Source: Leclercia adecarboxylata (lineage in GTDB: Bacteria > Pseudomonadota > Gammaproteobacteria > Enterobacterales > Enterobacteriaceae). From it: a stretch of 64,000 bases of DNA. Positions 9,473-22,069 of this stretch are shown piece by piece. Every line of letters starts with the position of its first letter. The stretch's first letter is position 1. The stretch spans positions 1,364,001-1,428,000 of the forward strand of contig LR590464.1 in assembly GCA_901472455.1 (NCBI GenBank), in the 5' to 3' direction. Under the pieces are notes generated by a model. That model was not told the origin of the DNA. It did no database searches and saw only the letters and a program-made list of their open reading frames with translations. Both the position numbers and the translations under genes were made by a program.

Positions 9473-10713
9473 CAGGGTTTCACTCCCGTGCTACCTGCTT
9501 CGACCCGATCCTGGGTCTCCATTTCGGGTTGTACCGGCGGCGGCACCTGCGCCAGCTTAGGCGTATGGGCCGGCAGCCAACCCACCAGGGCCGGGAAGTG
9601 ACGCAGGAAGTGGAACACCAGCACGCTTTTGCCCAGATTCCACCAGGTGCGTTTCGGCACCATGGTTTCATCAACCCGCACGCAATCCTCCGGCGATAAT
9701 GGCGGAAAGATTATCGCGCAAGGTCTGGTTAAACTCGCGATCGTGAATAATCAGGTTGGCCTCCAGATTCAGCGACAGGCTGAGGGGGTCGAGGTTACTG
9801 GAGCCGACGGTCACCCAGTGATCGTCCATCAGCGCCACCTTGCCGTGCAGCGGACGGCGGCGGTATTCGTAAATCTCTACGCCACCTTTCACCAGATAGT
9901 TATAGAGCAGGCGCGCGCCCACCGTGACAATCGGCATATCCGGCTCGCCCTGTACAATCAGCTTAACCCGCACCCCGCGACGGGCCGCGTTACGCATGGC
10001 GTGCAGCAGACGATAGCCCGGGAAGAAATAGGCGTTGGCGATGATCACTTCGCGGCGGGCGTTGGCCAGCATCTTCAGATAGTGCCGCTCAATATCATCC
10101 CGGTGCTCTTCGTTATCGCGCCAGACAAACAGCGCCTGGGCTTCGCCCGGTTTGGTGTTCTCTTCGGGGCGATGACGCCGCTTCCACCAGCGACGCACGG
10201 CGGCTTTGCCGGGCAGGTTTTCCACGACAAACTGCAAATATCCTGCACCACTGCCCTTCGACCTGGACGGCATAATCCTGTTTCGCCTCCGGGCCGTAGT
10301 CCGACATATGTTCGGCGGAGTAGTTAATGCCGCCGACAAATGCCACCTGCTCATCCACCACCACCAATTTTACGGTGCATGCGGCGGAACACGTTTGTGC
10401 GCATACCAAACAGAGGAGGGCGCGGATCGTAGTAACGGAATACCACGCCTGCCGCGGTGAGTTCCCCTACAAAGTCGTCGTCGAGGTCGGGGGAGCCATA
10501 GCCGTCGAGCAGCACTTCGATATGTACCCCACGCTGGGCTGCACGCAGGATAACGGCATGCAGCTTGCGGCCCACACTGTCATCGAACCAGATGAAGGTC
10601 TCAAGGAACACCCGACTTTGCGCCTTATCAATGGCAGCAAAGACCGCCGGGTAAAATTGATCGCCATTTTCCAGCAGCTTGATCCGGTTACCGCTTTGCC
10701 ATGAACTTTTCAT
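9472..10713 (-). CDS. clsB: Cardiolipin synthase B
   Basis: A phospholipase-D superfamily enzyme (E. coli ClsB/YbhO, 413 residues) that makes cardiolipin, or phosphatidylglycerol, by phosphatidyl transfer at the inner membrane. The second HKD motif is intact: [20 protein letters not shown]. The first (MHRK plus [18 protein letters not shown]) is present but cut by an indel near 10375. Further indels lie near 10245 and 9680. The start [20 protein letters not shown] corresponds to E. coli. It overlaps ybhP (TTATGA) and ybhN, giving a ybhP-clsB-ybhN operon. Confidence 0.93.
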
Positions 10714-11471
10714 AAATGGATCTCCGCACTTAACGGTGCATGGTCGGAGAGATGACGCCAGTTACTCAGAGCCAGCGCGGTTGGGCTGCTGGCATGGGCA
10801 TTTTTGACATAGATACGATCAAGACGCAGCAGCGGGAACCTTACCGGGAAGGTGCGGGCAGGCCGGCCATGAGCAAGGGTAAACACCTCCTCCAGCCCGG
10901 CCTCCGCCTTCAGCGGATGGCTGGCGCGCTGGCGCCAGTCATTAAAGTCTCCGGCCACCACCACCGGATCGCCTTCCGGCAGGGCGTTGACCCATTCGGC
11001 CATCATCTGCAGCTGCGCCTGGCGGTGGGCTTCCCGCAGGCCAAGGTGAACCGAGGCCACATGCAGCGGCATGGTCAGTTCCGGCACGGCAAGCCGACAG
11101 TAAAGCAGCCCGCGCTTTTCGCTCTCGCCAACCGAGACATCGTGGTTTTCATAGTGTTCGATGGGGTAGCGGGAGAGGATCGCGTTGCCGTGATGCCCTT
11201 CTGGATAGACGGCGTTACGCCCGTAGGCATAATCGCTCCACATGGTGTCAGCCAGAAATTCGTAGTGGCTGGTATCGGGCCAGTTCTCCACATGCATCGG
11301 ATGCACCTCATGCGCGCCCATGACCTCCTGCAGGCAGACGACATCGGCGCTGACGGTACGTACGGCGTCGCGCAGTTCGGGCAGAATGAAACGGCGGTTA
11401 AAAGCCGCGAATCCTTTATGAATGTTGATCGTTAACACTTTTAGCGAAAAATGCCGGGTTTGTTGGGCCAT
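10710..11471 (-). CDS. ybhP: Endonuclease/exonuclease/phosphatase family protein YbhP
   Basis: Intact 253-residue protein of the EEP fold. Metal and catalytic residues are visible in TINIHKGF (Asn), VCLQEVMG (Glu), VVAGDFNDW (Asp and Asn) and SDHAPLSAE (Asp-His). E. coli YbhP has the same length. Its substrate, DNA or a phospholipid headgroup, is not established; the operon with clsB and ybhN makes a lipid-related phosphodiesterase plausible. First gene of the operon, with start codon at 11471 after an AAGGAGTG ribosome site. Confidence 0.9.
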   Translation of the reverse strand: MAQQTRHFSLKVLTINIHKGFAAFNRRFILPELRDAVRTVSADVVCLQEVMGAHEVHPMHVENWPDTSHYEFLADTMWSDYAYGRNAVYPEGHHGNAILSRYPIEHYENHDVSVGESEKRGLLYCRLAVPELTMPLHVASVHLGLREAHRQAQLQMMAEWVNALPEGDPVVVAGDFNDWRQRASHPLKAEAGLEEVFTLAHGRPARTFPVRFPLLRLDRIYVKNAHASSPTALALSNWRHLSDHAPLSAEIHL

Positions 11472-11603
11472 ACACTCCTTCCCGCGTCTCTATCCTGATG
11501 AAAATAAAGTGTAGTCGTCGTCACAAAAAGGTGCTGTGTTACGGAATTTTCCGTAAAGTGCGATAGTCTGAACAAGCAGAGTAAAATCCTTCAGGAGAGT
11601 GCC

Positions 11604-12014
11604 ATGAAGTGGCAACAACGCATACGCGTCGCGACCGGCCTCAGTTGCTGGCAGATTATGTTGCATTTATTGGTAGTGGCTGTGCTGGTGATGGCCTGGA
11701 TGAGCGGAACCCTGGTGCGGGTCGGCCTGGGATTATGTGTGTTGTACGGCGTCACCGTACTGTTAATGCTCTTTTTACAGCGTCACCATGAAGAGCGCTG
11801 GCGCGAAGTGGCGGATGTGCTCGAAGAGCTGACCACCACCTGGTATTTTGGCGCGGCAGTCATTGTGCTGTGGTTGTTGTCCCGGGTACTGCAAAACAAC
11901 TTTTTGCTGGCCGTCGCAGGCCTGGCGATCCTTGCAGGGCCAGCGATCGTTTCACTGTTAACCAAAGATAAAAAGCTACGCGATATTGCGTCTAAACATC
12001 GCGTACGCCACTGA
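11604..12014 (+). CDS. ybhQ: Inner membrane protein YbhQ
   Basis: Intact 136-residue protein with four hydrophobic segments (roughly residues 18-35, 40-58, 80-97 and 100-117) and a basic tail ([16 protein letters not shown]). It corresponds to E. coli YbhQ, a protein of unknown function. The ribosome site TCAGGAGAGTGCC precedes the ATG. Its last 39 bases overlap the 3' end of ybhR on the opposite strand. Confidence 0.88.
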   Translation: MKWQQRIRVATGLSCWQIMLHLLVVAVLVMAWMSGTLVRVGLGLCVLYGVTVLLMLFLQRHHEERWREVADVLEELTTTWYFGAAVIVLWLLSRVLQNNFLLAVAGLAILAGPAIVSLLTKDKKLRDIASKHRVRH

Positions 12015-13083
12015 GCCTGTCACGGCCGCTATTACCAGTAGCGGCCACAAACTCCCCCACACAATATCCAGACTCGCATCCTTGAGATAGATCTGCTTGG
12101 TGATATCGGTGAAGTGCCGAATCGGGTTCACCCAGGTCAGGTTCTGCAACCAGACCGGCATATTCTCAACCGGCGAGACATAGCCCGAGAGCAAAATCGC
12201 CGGCATCATGAAGACGAACACCCCGATAAACGCCTGCTGCTGGGTTGAACAGAGCGCCGAGATCAACAGACCAAATCCACCAGCGACAGCCCGTATATCA
12301 CCATCGTGAAGTAAAACAGCGCCAGCGAACCGGCAAAGGGGATGTGATAGGCCCAGATGCCAATCGCCAGCACGATACTGGCCTGGAAGGTGGCGACAAT
12401 CAGCGCTGGTACCGCCTTGCCGACGAAGATTTGCCAGGTCGCCAGCGGGGAAACCAGCAGCTGATCCAGCGTGCCCTGTTCGCGCTCGCGCGCCACCGAC
12501 AGCGACGTGACAATCATCACCCCGATGGTGGTGATCATGGCGATCAGCGACGGCACCACAAACCATTTGTAGTCGAGGTTCGGGTTATACCAGTTGCGCA
12601 CCACCAGCTCGCTGTTGTTCGGCTTCGGTTTGCCCTCCATCAACTCCTGCTGATACGTTTTCACTACCTGCTGCAAATAGTTAGCGGCAATCTGCGCGCT
12701 GTTGGAGTTACGCCCGTCGAGGATCAGCTGCATGGGGGCGGTTTGCAGGGTGTCCAGGTTGCGGGAAAAATCGGCCGGGAAGCGCACCAGCAATAGTGCC
12801 TTTTGCGTGTCGATGGTTGGCTGGATCTCCTGCGGGCTATTGAGGATCAGCACGTGGGTAAAGGCTTTGGCGCGGGCGAAGCGCTGGGTCAGCTCCACCG
12901 AATGCTTGCCGTTATCTTCGTTATAGACGGCAATGGTGGCATTGGTCACCTCCAGGGTGGCCGCCCAGGGGAACAGCAGCACCTGGATTCAGCACCGGCA
13001 ATATTAAAATTGCCCGGGTCTGCGGCTCGCGCAGCAGCGATTGCAGCTCTTTGCGAATCAACGTCCATAAAACGGTAAAGCAT
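11976..13083 (-). CDS. ybhR: ABC-2 type exporter permease YbhR
   Basis: Membrane subunit of the YbhFSR exporter, implicated in E. coli in resistance to cephalosporins, chloramphenicol and Na+(Li+)/H+ transport. The N-terminal anchor is followed by a large periplasmic domain ([20 protein letters not shown]). The ABC-2 core includes [20 protein letters not shown] and the C-terminal helices with [17 protein letters not shown]. Indels near 12280, 12990 and 13068 break an otherwise full-length protein of about 368 residues. It is the last gene of the cecR-ybhGFSR operon and is separated from ybhS by a REP pair. Confidence 0.92.
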
Positions 13084-13098
13084 AGTGTCGTCCTCTTG

Positions 13099-13176
13099 TC
13101 GGGTGGCGCTTTCGCTTACCCAACCTACAAAATCAACGGGTCTTACAGGTCCGGTGAGCGGAGCGCCACCGGGCGC
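13099..13176. repeat. Pair of REP-type palindromes (BIME) between ybhS and ybhR
   Basis: TCGGGTGGCGCTTTCGCTTACCC (13099-13121) and GGTCCGGTGAGCGGAGCGCCACCGGGC (13148-13174) are REP units in opposite orientation. They occupy the 96-bp gap between two genes of one operon and may dampen ybhR expression. Confidence 0.75.
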
Positions 13177-13179
13177 AAC

Positions 13180-14307
13180 CTAATCCAGGCGCCGTTTGGT
13201 TTTCATCCACGTCAGCCCGATAAACATCACCGCCGAGGCAATCAAAAACAGCAGGTTCACAATCAGCACCATCGGGATATTGCCCGCCAGGAACAGGCTT
13301 TGCAGGGTGCTGACGAAATAGCGCGCCGGAATAATGTAGGTCACCGCGCGGATCACCGCGGGCATACTGTCGATCTGGAAAATAAACCCGGACAGCATAA
13401 TGGACGGCAAAAAGGCGGCATTCAGCGCCACCTGGGCGGCGTTAAACTGGTTGCGGGTGACGGTAGAAATCAACAGGCCCATCCCCAGGGTGCTGAGTAA
13501 AAACAGGCTGGTGATGATAAACAGCACCAGCAGCGAGCCACGATAGGGCACCCCGAGAATAAAGACTGCGACAAGCATGCAGAGCAGCATCGCCAGCATC
13601 CCGAGGAAGTAAGTAAGGGATGAGTTTGCACAGCAGCAGTTCCGTGCGCGTGACTTCGGTAGAGAGCAGCGCCTCCATGGTGCCGCGCTCCCACTCGCGG
13701 GCGATCACCAGCGAGGTCAAAATAGCGCCGATCACCGTCATGATAATGGTCACCGCGCCGGGAATAATAAAGTGCTGACTGATGGCCGCCGGGTTAAACC
13801 AGTAGCGGGGTCTGCACGTCGATCAGCGGCTCGAACGTTTTCACCCCGATCTTCCGCCCGCTGCATCTGCACATCTGCCAGATCCCTTCGGTATAACCCT
13901 GCACAAAGTTGGCGGGTATTCGGTTCGCTGCCGTCGGTGATCACCTGAATGGGGGCGGTGTCGTTCGGGCGGGCCATGTGCTCGCGAAATCCACCGGAAT
14001 GACAATCAGCCCGCGAATGCGCCCGGCCTGCATCATCTGGATCAGCGCCTGGCGGTTATCGCTGATGGTGGCGTCAATGTACGGCGAGCCGGTCATGGTG
14101 TGAGTAAAGTCGAGCGCCTCTTCGCTGCGCTGCTCCAGCAGGATGCCGACGCGCAACTTGCTGGAGTCGAGGTTAATGCCGTAGCCAAAGATGAACAGCA
14201 GCAGCAGGGGGATCACCACCGCAATCAGCCAGCTGCTCGGGTCGCGAACGATCTGCCGCGTCTCTTTGATGCACAGGGCGCGCACCCGACGCCAGGAGAG
14301 GGCGGTA

Positions 14308-14315
<8 letters not shown>
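13180..14315 (-). CDS. ybhS: ABC-2 type exporter permease YbhS
   Basis: Second membrane subunit of the YbhFSR exporter and paralogous to YbhR. The start [20 protein letters not shown] follows the E. coli protein. Core motifs are [39 protein letters not shown] and [20 protein letters not shown]. At least five indels (near 13615, 13800, 13860, 13910 and 13980) break it; the restored length of about 377 residues is normal. The ATG lies inside the end of ybhF (8-bp overlap), showing translational coupling. Confidence 0.92.
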
Positions 14316-16040
<1,725 letters not shown>

Positions 16041-16048
<8 letters not shown>

Positions 16049-17037
16049 GGGTTTGCCCATTGTCGAAGCTGACGGTGACCGGCATCCCCTGACGCAGGGC
16101 TTCGTCGGCATCGTTGACGATAATGCGCAGGCGATAGACCAGGTCAGTGCGCAGATCCGGGGTTTCCACGGTTTTCGGCGTGAATTCGGCGGTCGGAGAG
16201 ACAAAGCCGATCTTCCCGTGATAAGGCTTATCCGCGCGTCCGTCGGTGTAGAGCAGCACCTCGCGCCCCGGCCGGGCTTCCCCAAGGCTGGCTTCATTGA
16301 TATAGGCGCGTACCCACACCGGGCGGGTCAGGGAGAGGGTCAGCACTGTGCTGCCCGCGTTCAGCATGCTGCCTGGCTCGACGGCGCGGGTCATCAGGGT
16401 GCCGTTGGCCGGGGCCACCAGGGTGGTGTCATGCAGATCCAGTTGGGCCTGCGCTAACTGGGCCTGGGCCTGTTCAAGGCTGGCTTTTGCCTGGGCGATA
16501 TCCTGCTCGCGGTTGCCGGAGCGGTACTGGCGTAACTTATCCTGAGCAGATTTCAGGGTCGCCAGAGCCTGATCGCGCGAGGAGCGGGCGTTTTCCAGAA
16601 TCGTTAGCCGACACGGTGCGGCTTTTCCACAGCCCCTGCTGGCGATTGTAGAAGTTTTGCGCATAGTCATACGCTGCCTGAGCCTGTTTCACGGCGGCGG
16701 CGGCCTGGGCCACCTCTTCATCCCGGTAACCGGCCTGCATTAAATCATATTGTGCCTGGGCGACAGAAACACCCGCCTGGGCCTGAAACAGCGCATTCTT
16801 GTACGGGGCTTTATCCAGCTCGCCCAGCGTCTGCCCGGCGGTGATCGTGTCCCCTTCGTCCACGGTTAACGACGCCAGCCGCCCGCCGACGCGAAAGCTC
16901 ATATTCACGGTGCGAATATCTACGTTACCGTACAGGGTTAACGTCTTATCCTGCTGGCTCTGATACCACCACCAGCCACCGAATCCGGCGGCCAGCACAA
17001 CCACCACGGCCAGAAGAATAACGGCAGGTTTTTTCAT
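16041..17037 (-). CDS. ybhG: HlyD-family membrane fusion protein YbhG
   Basis: Periplasmic adaptor of the YbhGFSR exporter. One N-terminal membrane anchor (residues 4-27) precedes a barrel-sandwich domain ([20 protein letters not shown]). A long coiled-coil hairpin rich in AQA/QAQ repeats follows, then a return barrel ([18 protein letters not shown]). One indel near 16600 cuts the hairpin. The ATG overlaps the cecR stop (GTTATGA) and the stop overlaps the ybhF start, so the operon is tightly coupled. Length is about 331 residues, as in E. coli. Confidence 0.93.
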
Positions 17038-17711
17038 AACTCCAGGCTCCTTTGGGTTAAACCTTGCAGGATCAGATCAACATGGCAGGTGATGACCTGG
17101 CTTATCTGCGCGGCTTTGTCCGCATCAAATTCGGTCCAGCCGGTGCGTAACAAAATGGTCTCCCGCCCGAGGCGAAAGGCGAGCACTTCGCCCAGCAGGG
17201 CATGGGTATGCAAAATGGTCTGCGTATCACTGGCGTCGCGGCCGGTATACGCCGCCACCAGCCGGGTCAGGTGGGTGTGCATCGGGGCGATAACCTGATC
17301 GTGCACGAGCTGATAGGCAGCAGAGGGCGAGAGCTGCTCCCGGGAGATAAATTTACTCAGGTTCAGCGTATCGTCATGGGTCAGCAGCTGAATCATATTG
17401 TGACAGGCGTTTAAGATCAGCCCGCGAATGGCGGCGCGATCCGGTGAAGGCTCGGACAGCAGGGTGGTCGCTGCCTCGACGTGAGGACGAAAGTGGGTGC
17501 CGATGAAATCGGCGATCCACTGGGCGCAGGCGAGGTACAGATCCTCTTTCGAGCCGAAATAGTAGGTAATGGCGGCGATGTTCTGCCCCGCCTGGGCGGC
17601 GATATCGCGGGTGGTGGCATGCAGTCCGTACTCGCCAAACTGCGCCAGCGCCGCGGCAATCAACTGAGCTTTGGCCTGTTCGCCTTTCGTGGTGGTTGGG
17701 GTCGGATTCAT
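17034..17711 (-). CDS. cecR: TetR-family repressor CecR (YbiH)
   Basis: DNA-binding regulator of the ybhGFSR operon and of rhlE in E. coli, linked to cefoperazone and chloramphenicol sensitivity. The helix-turn-helix is [31 protein letters not shown], followed by an all-helical ligand domain. The start [16 protein letters not shown] at 17711 aligns with the E. coli start; an upstream in-frame ATG at 17720 is possible. Frame intact, about 225 residues. Its predicted operator sits immediately upstream, in the space shared with rhlE, implying autorepression. Confidence 0.93.
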   Translation of the reverse strand: MNPTPTTTKGEQAKAQLIAAALAQFGEYGLHATTRDIAAQAGQNIAAITYYFGSKEDLYLACAQWIADFIGTHFRPHVEAATTLLSEPSPDRAAIRGLILNACHNMIQLLTHDDTLNLSKFISREQLSPSAAYQLVHDQVIAPMHTHLTRLVAAYTGRDASDTQTILHTHALLGEVLAFRLGRETILLRTGWTEFDADKAAQISQVITCHVDLILQGLTQRSLEL

Positions 17712-17723
17712 AGTGTGCATAAT

Positions 17724-17745
17724 CTTAATCAATCGATTGATTAAG
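17724..17745. promoter_or_regulatory. CecR operator palindrome
   Basis: A perfect 22-bp palindrome with core TTAATCAATCGATTGATTAA lies 13 bp upstream of the cecR start and in the cecR-rhlE divergent region. It is the only strong dyad there, so it is the natural CecR site. Confidence 0.75.
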
Positions 17746-17939
17746 AATATGCCAGATTTGTGATAAGTCCAGCCAGCCGGAGAAATATTTCGTTAAGGGA
17801 ATCCAACGGATATTTTATGCGCCACGTCACAAAAGCTGCTACACTCCGCTGCTTTGCGACACTGTGGTTTTTGTCCTCTTATTTGTCACTATCTCCCTGA
17901 AAACTACACCTGAAACGGTCGGGGCGGTTCGGAGTTGTT

Positions 17940-19305
17940 ATGTCTTTTGATACCCTTGGCCTGGACCCGGAAATCCTGCGCGCTGTAGAAGAGCAGGGCT
18001 ACCGCGAACCTACCCCTATTCAGCAGCAGGCCATTCCTGCCGTGCTGGCAGGCCGCGATTTGATGGCCAGCGCCCAGACCGGCACCGGTAAAACCGCGGG
18101 CTTTACCCTGCCGTTGCTGCAACGTCTGATCCAGAAAGAGCCGCACGCCAAAGGCCGTCGCCCGGTGCGCGCCCTGATCCTGACCCCGACCCGTGAACTC
18201 GCCGCCCAGGTGGGTGAGAACGTGCGTGAGTACAGCCGCTATCTCAATATCCGTTCGCTGGTGGTGTTTGGTGGCGTGAGCATTAACCCACAGATGATGA
18301 AACTGCGCAGCGGCGTGGACGTGCTGGTAGCCACCCCGGGCCGTCTGCTCGATCTGGAACATCAGAACGCCGTGAAGCTCGACAGCGTTGAAATCCTGGT
18401 GCTCGACGAAGCCGACCGTATGCTCGACATGGGCTTCATCCACGATATTCGCCGCGTGCTGGCAAAACTGCCGGCTCGCCGCCAGAACCTGCTCTTCTCC
18501 GCCACCTTCTCCGATGAGATCAAAGGGCTGGCGGAAAAACTGCTGCACAACCCGCTGGAAGTGGAAGTGGCGCGTCGCAACACTGCCTCCGAGCAGGTGA
18601 CCCAGCATGTCCACATGGTGGATAAAAGCGTAAGCGCGAGCTGCTGTCGCAGATGATTGGCGAGGGCAACTGGCAGCAGGTGCTGGTCTTCACCCGTACC
18701 AAGCACGGTGCCAACCACCTTGCAGAACAGCTGAACAAAGACGGGATCCGCAGCGCGGCCATCCACGGCAACAAGAGCCAGGGGGCACGTACCCGCGCGC
18801 TGGCAGATTTTAAATCCGGTGATATCCGCGTGCTGGTGGCAACCGACATTGCCGCCCGTGGCCTGGACATTGAAGAGCTGCCGCACGTGGTGAACTACGA
18901 GCTGCCGAACGTGCCGGAAGATTACGTTCACCCGTATCGGCCGTACCGGCCGTGCCGCGGCAACGGGCGAAGCCCTGTCGCTGGTCTGTGTGGATGAAAT
19001 CAAACTGCTGCGCGACATCGAACGCCTGCTGAAAAAAGAGATCCCACGTATCGCCCTCGACGGCTACGACGTAGACCCGTCAATCAAAGCCGAGCCGATC
19101 CAGAACGGTCGCCAGGGTGGCGGGCGTGGTCAGGGCGGTGGACGCGGGCAGGGCGGCGGTGGCCGTGGTCAGCAGCAGCCGCGCCGTAGCGAAGGCGGTG
19201 CGCCAAAAGCCGCGAACAAACCTCCGCGTCGTGACGGCGATGCCAAACCGGCAGGCGAACAGCAGCGCCGACGCCGTCCGCGCAAAACCTGCCGCAGCGC
19301 AGTAA
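17940..19305 (+). CDS. rhlE: ATP-dependent RNA helicase RhlE
   Basis: DEAD-box helicase acting in ribosome maturation and RNA turnover. Motifs in order: Q motif ([13 protein letters not shown]), [48 protein letters not shown] and RIGRTGRA. The C-terminus is low-complexity Gly/Arg/Gln ([14 protein letters not shown]) ending in RRRRPRKPAAAQ, typical of RhlE and used for RNA contacts. Indels near 18630, 18940 and 19287 break the frame. Repaired length is about 455 residues. Divergent from cecR, with which it probably shares the operator. Confidence 0.95.
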
Positions 19306-19310
19306 TCTGG

Positions 19311-19339
19311 AAGCCCGGTCGTAAGCCGGCTTTTCTTTT
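19311..19339 (+). terminator. Rho-independent terminator of rhlE
   Basis: AAGCCCGG / CCGGCTT stem with a short loop followed by TTTCTTTT, six bases after the rhlE stop. Confidence 0.75.
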
Positions 19340-19368
19340 GCGGCCCGCTTAAGAAAGTGCCACAATAG

Positions 19369-19385
19369 TGGCTGTTTATACAGTA
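19369..19385 (+). promoter_or_regulatory. LexA box of dinG
   Basis: TGGCTGTTTATACAGTA is almost the same as the E. coli dinG SOS box, including the atypical left half (TGG/TTG instead of CTG). It ends 14 bp before the dinG start codon. Confidence 0.75.
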
Positions 19386-19398
19386 TTTCAGGTTCATC

Positions 19399-21574
19399 AT
19401 GGCTTTAACCGCCGCGCTGAAAGCGCAAATTGCCGCCTGGTATAAGGCGCTACAACAGCAGATCCCCGACTTCATTCCCCGCGCACCGCAACGGCAGATG
19501 ATTGCCGATGTGGCAAAAACGCTGGCCGGTGACGAGGGCGACATCTGGCAATTGAAGCTCCGACCGGCGTCGGTAAAACCCTGTCCTACCTGATCCCCGG
19601 CATCGCCATTGCCCGGGAAGAACAAAAAACGCTGGTGGTCAGTACCGCCAACGTCGCGTTGCAGGATCAGATCTACAGCAAAGACCTGCCCCTGCTGCGC
19701 AAGATCATCCCGGAGCTGCGCTTTACCGCCGCCTTTGGCCGCGGGCGCTACGTCTGTCCGCGCAACCTGGCCGCCCTTGCCAGCAGTGAGCCATCCCAGC
19801 AGGATCTGCTGGCGTTTCTCGATGACGAACTCACCCCCAACAACAAGGCCGAGCAGGAGCAGTGCGCGACGCTCAAAACCGATCTCGACCGCTATAAGTG
19901 GGACGGCCTGCGCGATCACACCGATCAGGCCCATCAGCGACGACCTGTGGCGCAGGCTCAGCACCGACAAAGCCAGCTGCCTGAACCGCAATTGCCATTA
20001 CTATCGCGAGTGCCCGTTCTTCGTCGCCCGCCGTGAGATCCAGGAGGCGGAAGTGGTGGTCGCCAACCATGCGCTGGTGATGGCGGCAATGGAGAGCGAG
20101 TCGGTCTTGCCGGACCCAAAACACCTGCTGCTGGTGCTGGATGAAGGCCACCATCTGCCGGACGTCGCCCGCGATGCGCTGGAGATGAGCGCCGAGATCA
20201 CCGCCCCGTGGTTCCGCCTGCAGCTGGATCTGTTCTGCAAGCTGGTGGCGACCTGCATGGATCAATTCCGCCCGAAAACCATCCCGCCGCTGGCGGCCCG
20301 GAGCGGCTGAGCGAACACTGCGAAACCATCTACACTCATATCGCCTCGCTGAATAACATCCTCAATCTCTACCTCCCGGCCAGCCAGGAGGCGGAGCATC
20401 GCTTTGAGATGGGCGAGCTGCCGGACGAGATCATGGCGGTTTGCCGCGAACTGGCGCAGCTCATCGAAAAACTGCGCGGGCTGGCAGAGCTGTTTTTAAA
20501 CGATCTGAGTGAAAAGACGGCACCCATGATGTGGTGCGTGTACACCGGGTGCTGCTGCAGATGAACCGCGCGCTGGGCATGTTCGAAGGGCAAAGCAAGC
20601 TGTGGCGGCTGGCGTCCATGGCCCAGGCCTCCGGCGCGCCGGTCACCAAGTGGGCGACGCGGGAGGTCAAAGAAGGGCAAGTGCATCTCTTCTTCCACTG
20701 CGCGGGTATTCGCGTCAGCGATCAGCTGGAAAAGCTGCTCTGGCGTAGCGTGCCGCATGTGGTGGTCACCTCCGCCACGTTGCGCTCGCTGAACAGCTTC
20801 TCGCGGTTGCAGGAGATGAAGCGGCCTGAAGGAAAAGGCAGGGGATCGCTTTGTCGCGCTCGATTCGCCGTTCAACCACTGCGAGCAGGGCAAGCTGGTC
20901 ATTCCACGCATGAATTACGAGCCACTGATCGACAACGAAGAGCACCACCTTGCCGAGATGGCGGCCTATTTCCGCGAACAGCTGGAAAGCAAAAAATACC
21001 CCGGCATGCTGGTGCTGTTTGCCAGCGCCCGGGCAATGCAACTGTTTTTAACCTTTGTCACCGATCTGCGCCTGCTCCTGCTGGTGCAGGGCGATCAGCC
21101 TCGTTACCGGCTGGTTGAAACACACCGCAAACGCATTGATAACGGCGAACGCAGCGTACTGGTGGGGCTGCAATCCTTTGCCGAAGGGCTGGATCTGAAG
21201 GGCGATTACCTGACCCAGGTACACATTCACAAGATTGCTTTCCCCCCATCGACAGCCCGGTGGTGCTCACCGAAGGCGAGTGGCTGAAAAGCCTGAATCG
21301 CTTCCCGTTCGAAGTACAGAGCCTGCCTGCGGCCTCGTTCAACCTGATTCAGCAGGTCGGGCGTCTGATCCGCAGCCACAGCTGCTGGGGGGAGGTGGTG
21401 ATCTACGATAAACGCCTGCTCACCAAAAATTACGGTAAGCGCCTGCTGAATGCCCTGCCGGTCTTTCCTATAGAACAGCCCGACGTACCCGAGGTGAAAA
21501 AACGTCCGGCTACACTCGCCGCCGGGCGTAAAAAAAGCGTCCGCCCTAAGCGGCGTGGCCCTACTGGTAAGTAA
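19399..21574 (+). CDS. dinG: ATP-dependent DNA helicase DinG
   Basis: SOS-induced XPD-like 5'-3' helicase with a [4Fe-4S] cluster that resolves R-loops and replication-transcription conflicts. The start MALTAALKAQIAAWYKALQQ matches E. coli. Walker A (APTGVGKT) is interrupted by an indel near 19555. Cluster cysteines are in GRGRYVCPRN and CLNRNCHYYRECPFF, and the DEAH box is DEGHH. Indels near 19555, 19925, 20300, 20520, 20825, 21070 and 21250 break the gene into many frames; restored length is about 720 residues. Its 3' end overlaps the convergent fimbrial gene by 14 bp, whereas in E. coli ybiB follows directly. Confidence 0.93.
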
Positions 21575-22064
21575 ACGTCACCTGGACTACGCTGCTGAAG
21601 GTCCCTGCGCTGATGGGCATCGAGGTGACGTAATAGCGGGCGGCAAGGGGGAAGGTAGCTGTATGCGTGTTTTGATCGATCAGCACGTTAAAGCTCGCCT
21701 GCGGCGCAAGCAGAATATTGTCCTGCGGGTCGCCCAGCTCTAGCGCCAGCCCTTTAGCGCTACCGGTGTTGGCAAACTTTGTCGGATGAATGCGGTCGGC
21801 CTGGCCGTAAAAAAAGGCGTTGGCCAGCATCAGGGTTTGCGGGCAGTGCGATACCGACAGGCTGAACGCTTTCCACGTGCCCGTGTCTCCGACATTCTTA
21901 AAGTCACTTGAGACGGCCTGCCCCAGGTTGACGGTGAGATCTTTGCTGGCGCTGTCTACGATGCAGGTATTGGCGTAAATATTCCCTCTCATCTCAATCT
22001 GAATATCCTCTGCGTGAGCCTGGCTCAGCAGCATCAGCGCCATAATCAATGCGGTTTTTTTCAT
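21561..22064 (-). CDS. Fimbrial minor pilin (distal gene of chaperone-usher operon)
   Basis: Secreted pilin-type protein of 167 residues with signal peptide MKKTALIMALMLLSQAHA. One Cys pair (NTCIVDSASKDLTVNLG and SHCPQT) occurs in positions typical of type 1 pilins, and the C-terminal beta-strand VVQVTFTYQ has the penultimate-aromatic pattern used for chaperone and usher recognition. It starts 6 bp after the adhesin stop. Likely a minor or adaptor subunit of the fimbrial tip, or an assembly terminator. Frame intact. Confidence 0.8.
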   Translation of the reverse strand: MKKTALIMALMLLSQAHAEDIQIEMRGNIYANTCIVDSASKDLTVNLGQAVSSDFKNVGDTGTWKAFSLSVSHCPQTLMLANAFFYGQADRIHPTKFANTGSAKGLALELGDPQDNILLAPQASFNVLIDQNTHTATFPLAARYYVTSMPISAGTFSSVVQVTFTYQ

Positions 22065-22069
22065 AACGA

